A DNA stretch of 64,000 bases, from the NCBI GenBank assembly GCA_002706365.1, contig PALM01000030.1:1-64000 (forward strand), given 5' to 3'. The notes under the pieces were generated by a model. It saw nothing but the letters and a program-made list of their open reading frames with translations, ran no database searches and had not been told where the DNA came from. A program made the translations under genes and the position numbers. The DNA comes from Flavobacteriales bacterium. GTDB lineage: Bacteria > Bacteroidota > Bacteroidia > Flavobacteriales_E > Vicingaceae. The stretch's first letter is position 1. Each line of letters begins with the position of its first letter. Shown here piece by piece: positions 10,029 to 18,818 of this stretch.

Positions 10029-10712
10029 CTAGTCGTCAAAGCTGAATTTAAAGCCCAATCTCTTCGCAGTTTTAATTCTCATGGAAGAGGAGTCTTGCAG
10101 TACTTCTCCAACACTAATGAACTGACTTAATTTGTATGGTGGCAAAGTAAGATCGAAAGACATTGAGTATATGATTGCCTGCTCCAAGATCGATTGAATT
10201 GCAGCCATATCAATCTTCTGATTTACAAAGTCATTGAAGAGAAAATTCAACTGCCTTCTACCCTCTACATAAAAGTGCTGGTCTTTATTAATCATTATCC
10301 TTCCAATCAAATGACCTTCGTCATTTATCCTATTATACTTGAATGAGTCTGCAAGGAAATTATAGATATTGATCAAGCCACAATAATTCCTGCTATGGTC
10401 ATCTTGAATATATGAAGTCTTCATAAGTGGATGATTCATTTGAAATCCATGCACGTTCGTATGCATATAGATCAGCAGCACATCACCACCGATCTTGATT
10501 TCAAACTCGAATGCACTTTTCTCTTCGAACTCAAGAGGAACATTACTATCTATGCCTGTAGTTTCAGACTGCAAAGCGGTAATCATCTCCTGAGCAATCA
10601 ATTTGAATTGCTTAAAGGTCTTTAGGGTATTCCTGTAGATCTTTTGTTTGAGGCAGGCTTTGTCTTTAACCTCCTTAACGATCTTCTGAAAATCCTCGCT
10701 TTGCTTTTTCAT
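10029..10712 (-). CDS. Hypothetical protein, 227 aa
   Basis: I do not recognise this family. It is a soluble protein of 227 aa with no signal peptide or membrane segment. The N-terminal 60 residues are Lys-rich and likely helical (KQSEDFQKIVKEVKDKA). A mixed alpha/beta body follows, with a motif around HGFQMNHPLMKTSYIQDD and a segment GRIMINKDQHFYVEGRRQLNF. The start ATG lies 16 bp downstream of the proS stop on the same strand, so it is very likely in a proS transcript. Codon use and length make it a real gene rather than a shadow. The C-terminus (TAKRLGFKFSFDD) ends about 130 bp before tRNA-Glu. Confidence 0.75.
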   Translation of the reverse strand: MKKQSEDFQKIVKEVKDKACLKQKIYRNTLKTFKQFKLIAQEMITALQSETTGIDSNVPLEFEEKSAFEFEIKIGGDVLLIYMHTNVHGFQMNHPLMKTSYIQDDHSRNYCGLINIYNFLADSFKYNRINDEGHLIGRIMINKDQHFYVEGRRQLNFLFNDFVNQKIDMAAIQSILEQAIIYSMSFDLTLPPYKLSQFISVGEVLQDSSSMRIKTAKRLGFKFSFDD

Positions 10713-10728
10713 GCACCTAAAGTATGAA

Positions 10729-12204
10729 TTAATAGGCTTTGGCGAATACCACTCTTCTTGCAGATGGATTACCGCTCACCATGCATTTACCTGCTTCCGG
10801 TTTACCGAATGGAATGCATCTAATTGTGGCTTTAGTCTCTTGCTGGATCTTTTCCTCGGTTTCTGCAGTACCATCCCAATGAGCATAAATAAAGCCTCCC
10901 TTTTCTTCCAAGACCTTCTTAAACTCATCATAGCTATCCACAATATGGGTATTCTCCTCTCTAAAATCGACTGCCTTATTGTAGAGGTTCTCCTGAATAT
11001 TCTCCAACATATGCTCGATCTTATTGCCGATATCGCTTAGATCGAAACTCTTTTTCTCAAGCGTATCTCTTCTTGCTACTTCAATAGTTCCATTTTCGAT
11101 ATCGCGCATTCCCATTGCCAAGCGCACTGGAACGCCTTTAAACTCATATTCTGCGAATTTCCAGCCTGGTTTATGTGTATCGCGGTCGTCTAGTTTTACT
11201 CTTATGCCTCTGGCTTCAAGAATTTCTTTGATCTTCTGCAACTCACTTACAACTCTTTCTCTCTGCTCATCTCCCTTATAGATTGGTACCATCGCAACTT
11301 GATAAGGAGCAAGCTTAGGAGGCAATACCAATCCATTATCATCGGAATGTGTCATGATCAAAGCTCCCATCAGACGAGTACTTACTCCCCATGAAGAAGC
11401 CCAAACATATTCTTGCTTTCCTTCTTGAGAAGTAAACTTCACATCAAATGCCTTTGCGAAATTCTGACCTAAGAAATGTGAAGTACCGGCTTGAAGAGCT
11501 TTCCCATCTTGCATAAGTGCTTCGATACAATAAGTCTCTTCAGCACCTGCAAACTTCTCACTTTCAGATTTTAAGCCTTTCACCACAGGCATTGCCATGA
11601 ATTCCTCAGCGAATTTTGCGTAAATATCAAGGATCATTCTGGTTTCTTCAACTGCTTCATCTTTGGTAGCATGAGCTGTATGCCCTTCTTGCCAAAGGAA
11701 TTCTGCAGTTCTCAAGAACAGTCTTGTTCTCATTTCCCAACGCACCACATTGGCCCATTGATTCACCAAGATCGGTAGATCGCGATATGATTGAATCCAA
11801 TTCTTATAGGTTTTCCAAATGATAGCTTCTGAAGTCGGACGAACCACTAACTCTTCTTCCAGCTTCGCATTCTCATCTACTTTTAGTTTACCTGGATTAT
11901 CTTCATCAGTTTTTAGGCGATAGTGGGTAACTACAGCACATTCTTTTGCAAAGCCTTCTGCATTCTTTTCTTCTGCTTCAAATAAACTTTTCGGCACAAA
12001 AAGTGGGAAATAGGCATTGGTATGACCAGTTTCTTTAAACATTTTATCGAGTTGAGCTTGCATTTTTTCCCAGATGGAGAATCCATATGGTTTTATTACC
12101 ATGCAACCTCGAACCGCTGAATGCTCCGCCAGATCTGCTCTGCTAACGATTTCATTGTACCATTGAGAATAATCTTCTGCTCTACTGGGAAAGCCTTTTG
12201 CCAT
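10729..12204 (-). CDS. proS: Prolyl-tRNA synthetase, archaeal/eukaryal (ProS type 3) form
   Basis: Charges tRNA-Pro with proline; class II synthetase, cytoplasmic. At 491 aa it is of the shorter archaeal/eukaryal type, lacking the INS editing insertion of the E. coli-type enzyme, as is usual in Bacteroidota. Class II signatures include RPTSEAIIW (motif 2 region). The C-terminal part carries the anticodon-binding domain (about 285-390) and the extra zinc-binding-like C-terminal domain ending in VVFAKAY. The ATG at 12204 fits [16 protein letters not shown]. It is divergent from the lipoprotein gene and is followed 16 bp later by an unknown gene. Confidence 0.97.
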   Translation of the reverse strand: MAKGFPSRAEDYSQWYNEIVSRADLAEHSAVRGCMVIKPYGFSIWEKMQAQLDKMFKETGHTNAYFPLFVPKSLFEAEEKNAEGFAKECAVVTHYRLKTDEDNPGKLKVDENAKLEEELVVRPTSEAIIWKTYKNWIQSYRDLPILVNQWANVVRWEMRTRLFLRTAEFLWQEGHTAHATKDEAVEETRMILDIYAKFAEEFMAMPVVKGLKSESEKFAGAEETYCIEALMQDGKALQAGTSHFLGQNFAKAFDVKFTSQEGKQEYVWASSWGVSTRLMGALIMTHSDDNGLVLPPKLAPYQVAMVPIYKGDEQRERVVSELQKIKEILEARGIRVKLDDRDTHKPGWKFAEYEFKGVPVRLAMGMRDIENGTIEVARRDTLEKKSFDLSDIGNKIEHMLENIQENLYNKAVDFREENTHIVDSYDEFKKVLEEKGGFIYAHWDGTAETEEKIQQETKATIRCIPFGKPEAGKCMVSGNPSARRVVFAKAY

Positions 12205-12247
12205 TGTGGTATAGATTTTGTTTTATGTGGTGTGAACTTCTCTCGAG

Positions 12248-12255
12248 CAAAAGTA
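12248..12255 (-). promoter_or_regulatory. Candidate -7 element for proS
   Basis: The minus strand reads TACTTTTG, matching TAnnTTTG, 43 bp upstream of the proS ATG in the divergent spacer. No -33 TTTG is present at the usual distance. Confidence 0.4.
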
Positions 12256-12295
12256 TTATTTAATCATGATACTGCCGGAGACAAAACGAATAGGC

Positions 12296-13792
12296 ATGAA
12301 ACGATTAGCGAAACTTTTCTACATTATTACTGGAATTAGCTTGCTTACAGCTTGCGCAACATCTTCGCAACCTTATGCTTACGACGATGTATATTACAGT
12401 CCGTCGAACGATCCGGTACGTCAAGTTGAAACAGATCCGAGAGATGATTTCAATAAAACAGATGATATTTCTTATCAATCTTATCCAAATAGATATTCTG
12501 AAGAGCAATCGGAAGATTATCCTCAAGAAATGTATCAAAACCGATATGTGGAAGGTGAGCAGATCGAGAACGAGCAGCCTACCACCAACAATGGGAATAA
12601 TCAGACCGTAATTATCAATAACAATACCTCTGATGGAGGTGTGGAGTATTATGATGAGGACTATGCCAGATCGGTGGAACGTTTGAATGCTCCTATTCAG
12701 TCGTTCAATACATATGACTCTTATCAACGCGATCGTATTCTTTATACGGTTGATCCATTTTTCTATCAGCCTGCCATCTACGCTGGCTATGGATTCTATG
12801 ATCCCTTTGTGCCAAGTGCTGGATTGAGAATAGGCTGGAATAGCTGGAGCGGTTGGAATGTTGGAATCGGAATTGGATTCGGATATTCTTCATGGGCTTG
12901 TTATGATCCTTTCTGGAATCCTTGGAGACCTTCTTGGGGTTACAACCCTTGGAACCCTTGGTATCCATCTTATGGATGGGGATATGGTTATGGTTGGGGT
13001 TACGATCCTTATTGGGCTGGTTACAATCATGGTTATTACAACGGATGGAATAATGGATATTATGCCGGAGGTGGTGGTTATCATGATGGAGGCAGAAGCG
13101 GAAGAACCTATATAAACACTCCAAGAGGTAGCAGTGGTTCTAGAGCATTCAATACTGGAAGAGAAAGAGCACCTCGTCCTGGAAGCAACACAGCTAACAA
13201 CCGTATGGCTGATGGAGAGTACAATACCTCTCGTCAGACAAGGTCTACTCAAAGCAGAGAAGCTGTAGATCGCCAGAAAAGCGTTCCAGTTGAAAGAGAG
13301 TCTGGTACAAGAGAAGCAGCTACTAGGGAAACGCCTACGCGCTATGCGACGGATAGAAACAGAGAAAGCTATAGTCGTTCTAGTACAAGTCGTCCATCTG
13401 GAAGTGAAGGTAGTAGTCGTCAAACTACTAGACCTAGCCAGACTAGATCTAGCAATGGTAATCAGCAGTCTAGACCTGCAAGTAGACCGTCGACTCAGCC
13501 GGCTCAAAGACAGCAACAATCCAATTCTTCTGGGACAACTAGACCGCGAACTAGAAGTAGTAACTATTCAAATCAGCGTTATAATAATAGCAGATCAACT
13601 CAGCCTGCTCAAAGACAACGTTCTAGTGGCTCTCAGACTCGACCGTCGACAAACTACAGACAAAGTCAGAGTAGACCTTCATATAATAGAACGCCGAGTT
13701 ATACGCCATCTAGAAGCTCTGGTGGTGGCGGCGGAGGTATGCAAAGATCTGCTCCAGCAAGATCATCAGGTGGTTCACGACCAAGAAGATAG
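12296..13792 (+). CDS. Lipoprotein, Tyr/Trp/Gly-rich then Ser/Arg/Gln-rich, vitellogenin-like low complexity
   Basis: An outer-surface or periplasmic lipoprotein of about 498 aa. I chose the ATG at 12296 (MKRLAKLFYIITG) because a clean lipoprotein signal with lipobox LLTAC follows directly; the ATG at 12266 would add ten residues before it. After the Cys come an acidic, Asn-rich linker (to about 130), a segment very rich in Tyr, Trp and Gly (about 160-265, WNPWRPSWGYNPW), and a long Ser/Arg/Gln/Thr-rich basic tail ending GGSRPRR. The composition resembles proteins annotated 'vitellogenin II-like' in Bacteroidota; no enzymatic domain is visible. Low complexity creates several long antisense open frames that are not genes. 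The gene is 3 bp upstream of the FadL-like porin, so it is co-transcribed and possibly functions with it at the outer membrane. Confidence 0.8.
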   Translation: MKRLAKLFYIITGISLLTACATSSQPYAYDDVYYSPSNDPVRQVETDPRDDFNKTDDISYQSYPNRYSEEQSEDYPQEMYQNRYVEGEQIENEQPTTNNGNNQTVIINNNTSDGGVEYYDEDYARSVERLNAPIQSFNTYDSYQRDRILYTVDPFFYQPAIYAGYGFYDPFVPSAGLRIGWNSWSGWNVGIGIGFGYSSWACYDPFWNPWRPSWGYNPWNPWYPSYGWGYGYGWGYDPYWAGYNHGYYNGWNNGYYAGGGGYHDGGRSGRTYINTPRGSSGSRAFNTGRERAPRPGSNTANNRMADGEYNTSRQTRSTQSREAVDRQKSVPVERESGTREAATRETPTRYATDRNRESYSRSSTSRPSGSEGSSRQTTRPSQTRSSNGNQQSRPASRPSTQPAQRQQQSNSSGTTRPRTRSSNYSNQRYNNSRSTQPAQRQRSSGSQTRPSTNYRQSQSRPSYNRTPSYTPSRSSGGGGGGMQRSAPARSSGGSRPRR

Positions 13793-13795
13793 CAT

Positions 13796-15289
13796 ATGAA
13801 AAAGTTAATAGGAATAGCACTTATAGCCTTGTCTGTGAACGTAGTTTACGGACAAGGAACCGAAGATGCACTGCGATTTTCACGCATGCACTACTTGGGA
13901 ACTGCTCGCTTTAATGCCATGGGAGGTTCATTTGGAGCCCTAGGTGGAGAGATCAGTGGAATACTTATTAATCCAGCTGGTATCGGTGTATATCGAAATT
14001 CGGAATTCACCTTCTCCACAGCATTGCAAAGCACAATTCAGGAAGTTGGATTCAGGAATGGACTTAGAAATGAGAATAGCCTGAATTTCAACATCCCCAA
14101 TATAGCTTTTGTGAATAGCTATAGAGGCGATCCCAATGGTTGGAAGAATTATTCGTTTTCTATTGGTCATAATAGAGTAAATAGCTTCAAAGGGAATTAC
14201 TCTTTCAATGGAAATAATACCGAAGGATCTTCCTTTTTGGACCCATATGTACTTGACCTGAATGAGACTTTTCCCTCTACTGACGACTTGATCAACTATA
14301 ATGTGTATCCATTTGGTCATGCTCAAGCCTTTGAAACTTATGCTATCGACATCTTTCAAGATGGTGGGGGAAATGAATTTTACGATCGATGGTTGATCGA
14401 TGAAGAGAGTATTGATCAAACTAAAGAAGTTGAGGAAACTGGCCGACAGTCGGAGACATACTTTGCATTAGGTGGCAACTATCGGGATAAATTATACATA
14501 GGAGGTAGTATGGCCGTCCAAACTACTCGCTTCGAACGCAATATAGTGCGTTATGAGGAATACAATTATGCAGGACCGCCACCTGCCGGAGTAGTTGACA
14601 TCAATTCTTATAGGGAAGAAACCAATCTATTGTCACTTGGTACAGGTTTCAATCTCAAATTTGGTATGATCTATAGAATTACAGAACAGTTGAGAATTGG
14701 AGCCTCTGTGCACTCCCCTACTTGGTTTAGGTTTAGTGAGGAATATATAGTAGAATCAGTTAGTAGTTTCTCAGATGGCAATAGGTATGATTCCGAAACA
14801 CTAGAATCAAACTACGACTATAGATTGCGTACGCCATGGAGATTTAATACCAGTTTGGCATATGTATTTGGCCGACAAGGTATGATCAATGTGGATTATG
14901 AATATGTAGATTATTCATATGCCCGTTTCGACGATGTGAGAGGATTTAATTATAACTACTCATTCGTTAACAATAACATCAATGATGTACTGCAGGCAAC
15001 GCATAACTTAAGGTTTGGTGCTGAGATTCGCCTAGATCCTTTTGTAGCTAGAGCAGGATTCAGATATGAAGGCAATCCATATGGAGACAATGTGGAATTC
15101 AATCCGGATGAAAGCAGAATGACTTATTCTCTAGGAGGAGGATATCGCTATAAAAACTTCAATTTCGATCTTTCTTATAGCATGAGTCAGATGGATTATA
15201 TCGATCCATTCTACGAAACCTCTCCTGCTGAAGCCAATATCACAAGAAATGATCATTTGGTGACTGCTACTTTTGGATGGAGATGGTAA
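13796..15289 (+). CDS. OmpP1/FadL/TodX-family outer membrane transporter
   Basis: Predicted outer-membrane beta-barrel of 497 aa that would let hydrophobic compounds cross the outer membrane. The signal peptide covers about 1-19 (ending VYGQ). The mature N-terminus has the family's characteristic plug-like opening, ARFNAMGGSFGALGGE followed by INPAGIGVYR. The rest is alternating aromatic beta-strands, ending with the terminal strand LVTATFGWRW, whose final aromatic residue fits BAM recognition. It starts 3 bp after the lipoprotein gene. A long stem-loop overlaps its stop codon. The transported substrate cannot be inferred. Confidence 0.88.
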   Translation: MKKLIGIALIALSVNVVYGQGTEDALRFSRMHYLGTARFNAMGGSFGALGGEISGILINPAGIGVYRNSEFTFSTALQSTIQEVGFRNGLRNENSLNFNIPNIAFVNSYRGDPNGWKNYSFSIGHNRVNSFKGNYSFNGNNTEGSSFLDPYVLDLNETFPSTDDLINYNVYPFGHAQAFETYAIDIFQDGGGNEFYDRWLIDEESIDQTKEVEETGRQSETYFALGGNYRDKLYIGGSMAVQTTRFERNIVRYEEYNYAGPPPAGVVDINSYREETNLLSLGTGFNLKFGMIYRITEQLRIGASVHSPTWFRFSEEYIVESVSSFSDGNRYDSETLESNYDYRLRTPWRFNTSLAYVFGRQGMINVDYEYVDYSYARFDDVRGFNYNYSFVNNNINDVLQATHNLRFGAEIRLDPFVARAGFRYEGNPYGDNVEFNPDESRMTYSLGGGYRYKNFNFDLSYSMSQMDYIDPFYETSPAEANITRNDHLVTATFGWRW

Positions 15290-15320
15290 AATCTTTGAAG
15301 CTCGATGCTTCAAAGATTTT
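15288..15320 (+). terminator. Stem-loop terminator after the FadL-like gene
   Basis: A perfect 14-bp stem (15288-15301 with 15307-15320) has a TCGAT loop and ends in TTTT. It begins inside the stop codon of the porin gene. The stem is AT-rich and no extra T tract follows, so it could also be an mRNA 3'-end stabilising hairpin. Confidence 0.65.
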
Positions 15321-15337
15321 AGAGTGCCTAGAGTGCA

Positions 15338-15368
15338 CTAACACTTCTACGCCAAGGCTTCGAAGTGC
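15338..15368 (+). repeat. 31-bp dispersed repeat, copy A (inverted relative to 47779-47809)
   Basis: This stretch is identical, as reverse complement, to 47779-47809. The flanks of both copies are mosaics of the same short words (AGTGCACTAA, GCAGCTAGAGTGC), so each is part of a larger AGTGCA-rich repeat field (about 15320-15400 and 47735-47830). No coding potential is seen. Confidence 0.85.
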
Positions 15369-15442
15369 AAGGAGTGCAGCTAGAGTGCCTAAAGTATTAA
15401 GCCGATAGCCGAGAATTGAATAGTTTTATTTGACAAGCTCAC

Positions 15443-15459
15443 GCGGACATGATGTCCGC
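15443..15459. repeat. GGAC-N5-GTCC palindrome, copy 1
   Basis: GCGGAC-ATGAT-GTCCGC is a perfect inverted repeat with a 5-nt loop. It is one of three related hairpins in the window (also 35808-35828 and 41786-41804), whose stems differ by compensating changes while the GGAC/GTCC core is kept. It is a REP-like dispersed palindrome. Confidence 0.7.
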
Positions 15460-15485
15460 CTGACTTTTTTACTCAGACCAAAATA

Positions 15486-15527
15486 TCCTAATTCCTTCCT
15501 CTTTAATCTTTCCTCCTTAATCCTTAT
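15486..15527. repeat. 7-bp-register tandem tract (TCCTTAA type), 6 units
   Basis: Six consecutive heptamers keep an exact 7-bp register (TCCTAAT, TCCTTCC, TCTTTAA and variants). Read on the minus strand the units are of the AGGATTA type found again at 35475-35558. Confidence 0.8.
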
Positions 15528-15530
15528 TTG

Positions 15531-15565
15531 TCACCCCGAGCCCTTCGGCTTCGCTCAGGGTAAAC
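15531..15565. repeat. Dispersed CCCGAGC/GCTCAGGG imperfect palindrome
   Basis: An imperfect inverted repeat (CCCGAGC...GCTCAGGG) around CTTCGGCTTCG. A shorter relative, CTTCGGCTCCGCTCAGGG, occurs at about 56562-56579. From memory, similar 'CACCCTGAGCGAAGTCGAAGGG' words are widely dispersed between genes in many bacteria; I could not verify this here. Confidence 0.55.
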
Positions 15566-15584
15566 TCAGTCGAGGAGTCAGATA

Positions 15585-17591
15585 TTAAAAAAGATCTTCC
15601 AGATCCTTATCATCAACCAGATTCGGTACTGTAACCTTCAATCTTGGTTCGGCTTCCATGGCTCTTTTGATGGCGTAAATGGCTCCTTCATTACGAGCCC
15701 AATTTCTGCGGGCTATACCATTGTTCACATCCCAATGTAGCATCGACTTCAATCTTCGGTCGGAATCTTCGCTACCGTCTAGCATCATACCAAAGCCACC
15801 ATTGATCACTTCGCCCCAGCCTACTCCACCACCATTGTGGATAGATACCCAAGTAGCGCCTCTGAAGGAATCGCCAATCACATTTTGGATGGCCATGTCT
15901 GCAGTAAACTGAGATCCATCATAGATATTGGAGGTTTCACGATATGGTGAATCCGTACCAGAAACATCATGATGATCCCTACCCAGAATAACCGGAGCAG
16001 AGATCCTGCCATCGGCCACAGCCTTATTGAAAGCTTCGGCAATCTTGATCCTTCCTTCTGCATCCGCATAGAGGATCCTCGCTTGAGAGCCAACTACTAG
16101 TTTATTCTCTTCAGCCTGACGGATCCATCTGAGATTATCTTCAATCTGCTGTTTGATCTCTTGTGGAGCTTCAGCGGCCATCGCTTCCAGCACTTCTGTT
16201 GCTATACGGTCTGTTTCACTTAGATCTTTTGGATCGTTTGATGCACAAACCCATCGGAAAGGACCAAATCCATAATCGAAACACATTGGTCCCATGATAT
16301 CCTGCACATATGAAGGGTATTTGAATTTATTACCATTCATTATATCCGCCCCAGCGCGACTAGCTTCCAGCAAAAAGGCATTTCCATAGTCGAAGAAGTA
16401 CATTCCTTCTTGACAGAGCTTATTCACAGCATTTACATGTCGCTTCAAAGTATCCTGAACCGCCGCTTTGAACTTTTCCGGCTCTTCAGCCATCATTCGA
16501 TTAGACTCTTCCAAGCTATAGCCCACAGGATAATAACCTCCTGCCCATGGATTGTGAAGAGAGGTCTGATCGGAACCCAACTCCACCTTGATCGACTCTG
16601 CTGCTAACTTCTCCCATAGATCTACCACATTACCTTGATAAGCAAGAGAAACAGCTTCTTTATTCTTTTGTGCCTCTTTACATCTGGCAATCAATTCATC
16701 TAGATCTTCATATACTTCATCTACCCATCCTTGAGAGTGGCGCGTATGAGTTGCTTTTGCATTGATCTCAGCGGTAATACTAACTGCTCCTGCAATCTTA
16801 GCTGCTTTAGGCTGAGCACCCGACATACCGCCTAGTCCGGCAGTCACGAAGAGCTTTCCACCTAGATCAGCTAAACCTATCTTTCTTCCTGCATTCAGCA
16901 CAGTAATTGTAGTTCCGTGTACTATTCCTTGCGGACCGATATACATGAATGAACCTGCGGTCATTTGTCCGTACTGAGTTACACCTAAAGCATTGAATCT
17001 TTCCCAATCATCCGGTTTGGAGTAGTTGGGGATCATCATTCCATTAGTCACCACAACTCTTGGCGCATCTTTATGAGAAGGAAAGAGTCCCATTGGATGA
17101 CCTGAGTATAGCACTAATGTTTGCTCATCTGTCATCTCAGACAAATACTTCATACAGAGAAGGTATTGAGCCCAGTTTTGGAAAACGGCACCATTTCCGC
17201 CATAAGTGATCAATTCATGAGGGTGCTGAGCTACTGCATAATCCAAATTGTTAGATAACATGAGCATAATGCCGGCAGCCTGCTTCGACTGATGAGGAAA
17301 ATCATCAAGATGGCGTGCCTTGATCTCATAATCAGGACGATAGCGATACATATAGATCCTCCCGTATTCTTTTAATTCCTGAGCAAAATCCTTAGCCAAT
17401 TCTGCATGCTGAGAAGAAGGGAAATAACGGAGGGCATTTTGCAATGCCAAACGCTTTTCTTCAGCCGATAGAATATCTTTTCGCTTGGGTGCGTGATTGA
17501 TATTTGGATCATATGTCTTCTTTACTGGAATCTCCGATGGGATACCCGCTTTGATCTCTTCCTTGAATGATGTCATTTTATCAGTCAGCAT
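15585..17591 (-). CDS. hutU: Urocanate hydratase
   Basis: Second step of histidine degradation: hydrates urocanate to 4-imidazolone-5-propionate using NAD+ as an electrophilic cofactor; cytoplasmic. The 668-aa protein is longer than the roughly 550-aa proteobacterial enzyme and belongs to the longer Bacteroidota type. Visible signatures are the Gly-rich NAD site VTAGLGGMSGAQPKAA, the YGGNGAVFQNWAQY segment near the N-terminus, and the motif CFDYGFGPFRWVCAS that surrounds the active site. The rest of the hut pathway is not in the window, so hutU is separate from hutH/hutI here. It follows a 59-aa Cys-rich gene by 2 bp on the same strand. Confidence 0.96.
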   Translation of the reverse strand: MLTDKMTSFKEEIKAGIPSEIPVKKTYDPNINHAPKRKDILSAEEKRLALQNALRYFPSSQHAELAKDFAQELKEYGRIYMYRYRPDYEIKARHLDDFPHQSKQAAGIMLMLSNNLDYAVAQHPHELITYGGNGAVFQNWAQYLLCMKYLSEMTDEQTLVLYSGHPMGLFPSHKDAPRVVVTNGMMIPNYSKPDDWERFNALGVTQYGQMTAGSFMYIGPQGIVHGTTITVLNAGRKIGLADLGGKLFVTAGLGGMSGAQPKAAKIAGAVSITAEINAKATHTRHSQGWVDEVYEDLDELIARCKEAQKNKEAVSLAYQGNVVDLWEKLAAESIKVELGSDQTSLHNPWAGGYYPVGYSLEESNRMMAEEPEKFKAAVQDTLKRHVNAVNKLCQEGMYFFDYGNAFLLEASRAGADIMNGNKFKYPSYVQDIMGPMCFDYGFGPFRWVCASNDPKDLSETDRIATEVLEAMAAEAPQEIKQQIEDNLRWIRQAEENKLVVGSQARILYADAEGRIKIAEAFNKAVADGRISAPVILGRDHHDVSGTDSPYRETSNIYDGSQFTADMAIQNVIGDSFRGATWVSIHNGGGVGWGEVINGGFGMMLDGSEDSDRRLKSMLHWDVNNGIARRNWARNEGAIYAIKRAMEAEPRLKVTVPNLVDDKDLEDLF

Positions 17592-17593
17592 AA

Positions 17594-17773
17594 TTATTTT
17601 CTTTTGGCAGAGAAGCCTCTCTTAAATCCATATGGACAGTGCTTGCAACCATTCTTGCAGCAATATCCTCTCTTTAGGTGATACTTCTCCGTGAATACTA
17701 TATAACCCTCCTTACTAAGGTAATAATCGTCTTTATCGTACTTGTCTTGAATTGAAAATCCGTCCATACTCAT
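17594..17773 (-). CDS. Small Cys-rich protein, DUF5522-like
   Basis: A 59-aa protein starting at ATG 17773 (MSMDGFSIQDKYDKDDYY); the open frame extends three codons further to a TTG that is less likely. The C-terminal half has four closely spaced cysteines in GYCCKNGCKHCPYGF, the signature of the small DUF5522 family, suggestive of a metal site. Function unknown. It is immediately upstream of hutU (2 bp), so the two share a transcript. Its small size explains why it is often missed in annotation. Confidence 0.8.
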   Translation of the reverse strand: MSMDGFSIQDKYDKDDYYLSKEGYIVFTEKYHLKRGYCCKNGCKHCPYGFKRGFSAKRK

Positions 17774-17827
17774 CGCCTGCAAAATTAATCAACTTAAAAG
17801 GCAAGCCAATGTTCATAGCTTTGCTAA

Positions 17828-18730
17828 ATGTTTAATCTAAAATTGCCTTCAGCACTTCAGAAAGTCGATCATCCTCTATTGAGGAAGGTCGATTGTGAAT
17901 TATGGGTGAAGAGAGACGATCTGATCCATCCTGAAATCTCCGGTAATAAATGGAGAAAGCTCGCTCTCAACATCAAAGAAGCTGAACAAAAAGGCTTTTC
18001 GAAAGTGCTAACCTTCGGTGGGGCGTATTCCAATCATATAGCTGCAACTGCTGCTATAGCAGGAATCTCCAATTTGGAATTTCATGCAATGATCCGTGGA
18101 GAGGAGTTGAATCCCAATTCAAATTACTGTCTTCAAAAGGCAAATGAACAGGGTTTGAATTTGCACTTTATCTCACGTTCAGACTATGCAGAACTCAAGA
18201 GTATTAAGGATTGGAGTCGAATGGGAGAGGAATGGAAAGACACTTACATCATTCCTGAAGGAGGTGGAAATGAATTGGGAGTTCGAGGTTGTGAAGAGAT
18301 CTACAATGAAATTGAGCTTGCCTTCGATCATCTATACTGTGCGGCGGGAACCGGAACAACTGCTGCGGGTATTCTAAGAAGCCTAAAGGGAGAAAAACTC
18401 CATATTGTATCCGCTTTGAAAGGAGGTGGATTCCTCAAGGAGGAAATCCTCAAATGGCAGACTAAAAAAGAAAAAAAGCATCAGATTGAACTTATTGAGG
18501 ATTATCATTTTGGAGGCTTCGGCAAAGTGACAGAGGAATTGGTCGATTTTCAAGAGTCATGTAAAACTGAATGGGGTCTTGAACTAGACTATCTATATAC
18601 TTCAAAGGCCTTTTTTGCGTTAGTAGAACTCCTTAAAAAAGAACACTTTCCGGCCAAAAGCAGAATTGTGTTTTATCATTCAGGCGGATTACAAGGCAAT
18701 AGAGGGATAAGAGAACACAAATCTCAATAA
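17828..18730 (+). CDS. PLP-dependent ACC deaminase / D-cysteine desulfhydrase family enzyme
   Basis: Tryptophan-synthase-beta fold-type II PLP enzyme, 300 aa, cytoplasmic. The PLP lysine is Lys41 in SGNKWRKL, preceded by VKRDDLIHP. The serine/asparagine substrate loop appears as FGGAYSNHIAATA, and a Gly-rich phosphate-binding segment as CAAGTGTTAAG. Family members convert 1-aminocyclopropane-1-carboxylate to 2-oxobutyrate and ammonia or desulfurise D-cysteine; sequence alone does not decide between these, and many Bacteroidota homologues are annotated generically. Divergent from the DUF5522-hutU pair with a spacer of only 54 bp, so the promoters overlap. Confidence 0.85.
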   Translation: MFNLKLPSALQKVDHPLLRKVDCELWVKRDDLIHPEISGNKWRKLALNIKEAEQKGFSKVLTFGGAYSNHIAATAAIAGISNLEFHAMIRGEELNPNSNYCLQKANEQGLNLHFISRSDYAELKSIKDWSRMGEEWKDTYIIPEGGGNELGVRGCEEIYNEIELAFDHLYCAAGTGTTAAGILRSLKGEKLHIVSALKGGGFLKEEILKWQTKKEKKHQIELIEDYHFGGFGKVTEELVDFQESCKTEWGLELDYLYTSKAFFALVELLKKEHFPAKSRIVFYHSGGLQGNRGIREHKSQ

Positions 18731-18782
18731 TCCATTGTTAATATCTTGTTGATACCGCTCTACATCACAATAGACTTGGCCT

Positions 18783-18790
18783 TATTTTTG
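18783..18790 (+). promoter_or_regulatory. Candidate -7 element for the glucosaminidase gene
   Basis: TATTTTTG matches TAnnTTTG, 28 bp before the ATG at 18819. A -33 TTTG at normal spacing is not evident. Confidence 0.35.
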
Positions 18791-18818
18791 TTAATAAGGA
18801 TATTAACATTTTGTTGAA

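Noticed and set aside
12305-13799. Several long antisense and alternate-frame open frames in the lipoprotein gene
   Set aside because: They arise from low-complexity Ser/Arg/Tyr/Gly codons; the translations are compositionally extreme and lack family features, while the plus frame has a lipoprotein signal.
15585-17591. hutU as a fusion or as carrying an extra domain because of its 668-aa length
   Set aside because: Longer urocanases are normal in Bacteroidota, and the motifs are continuous without an inserted domain.
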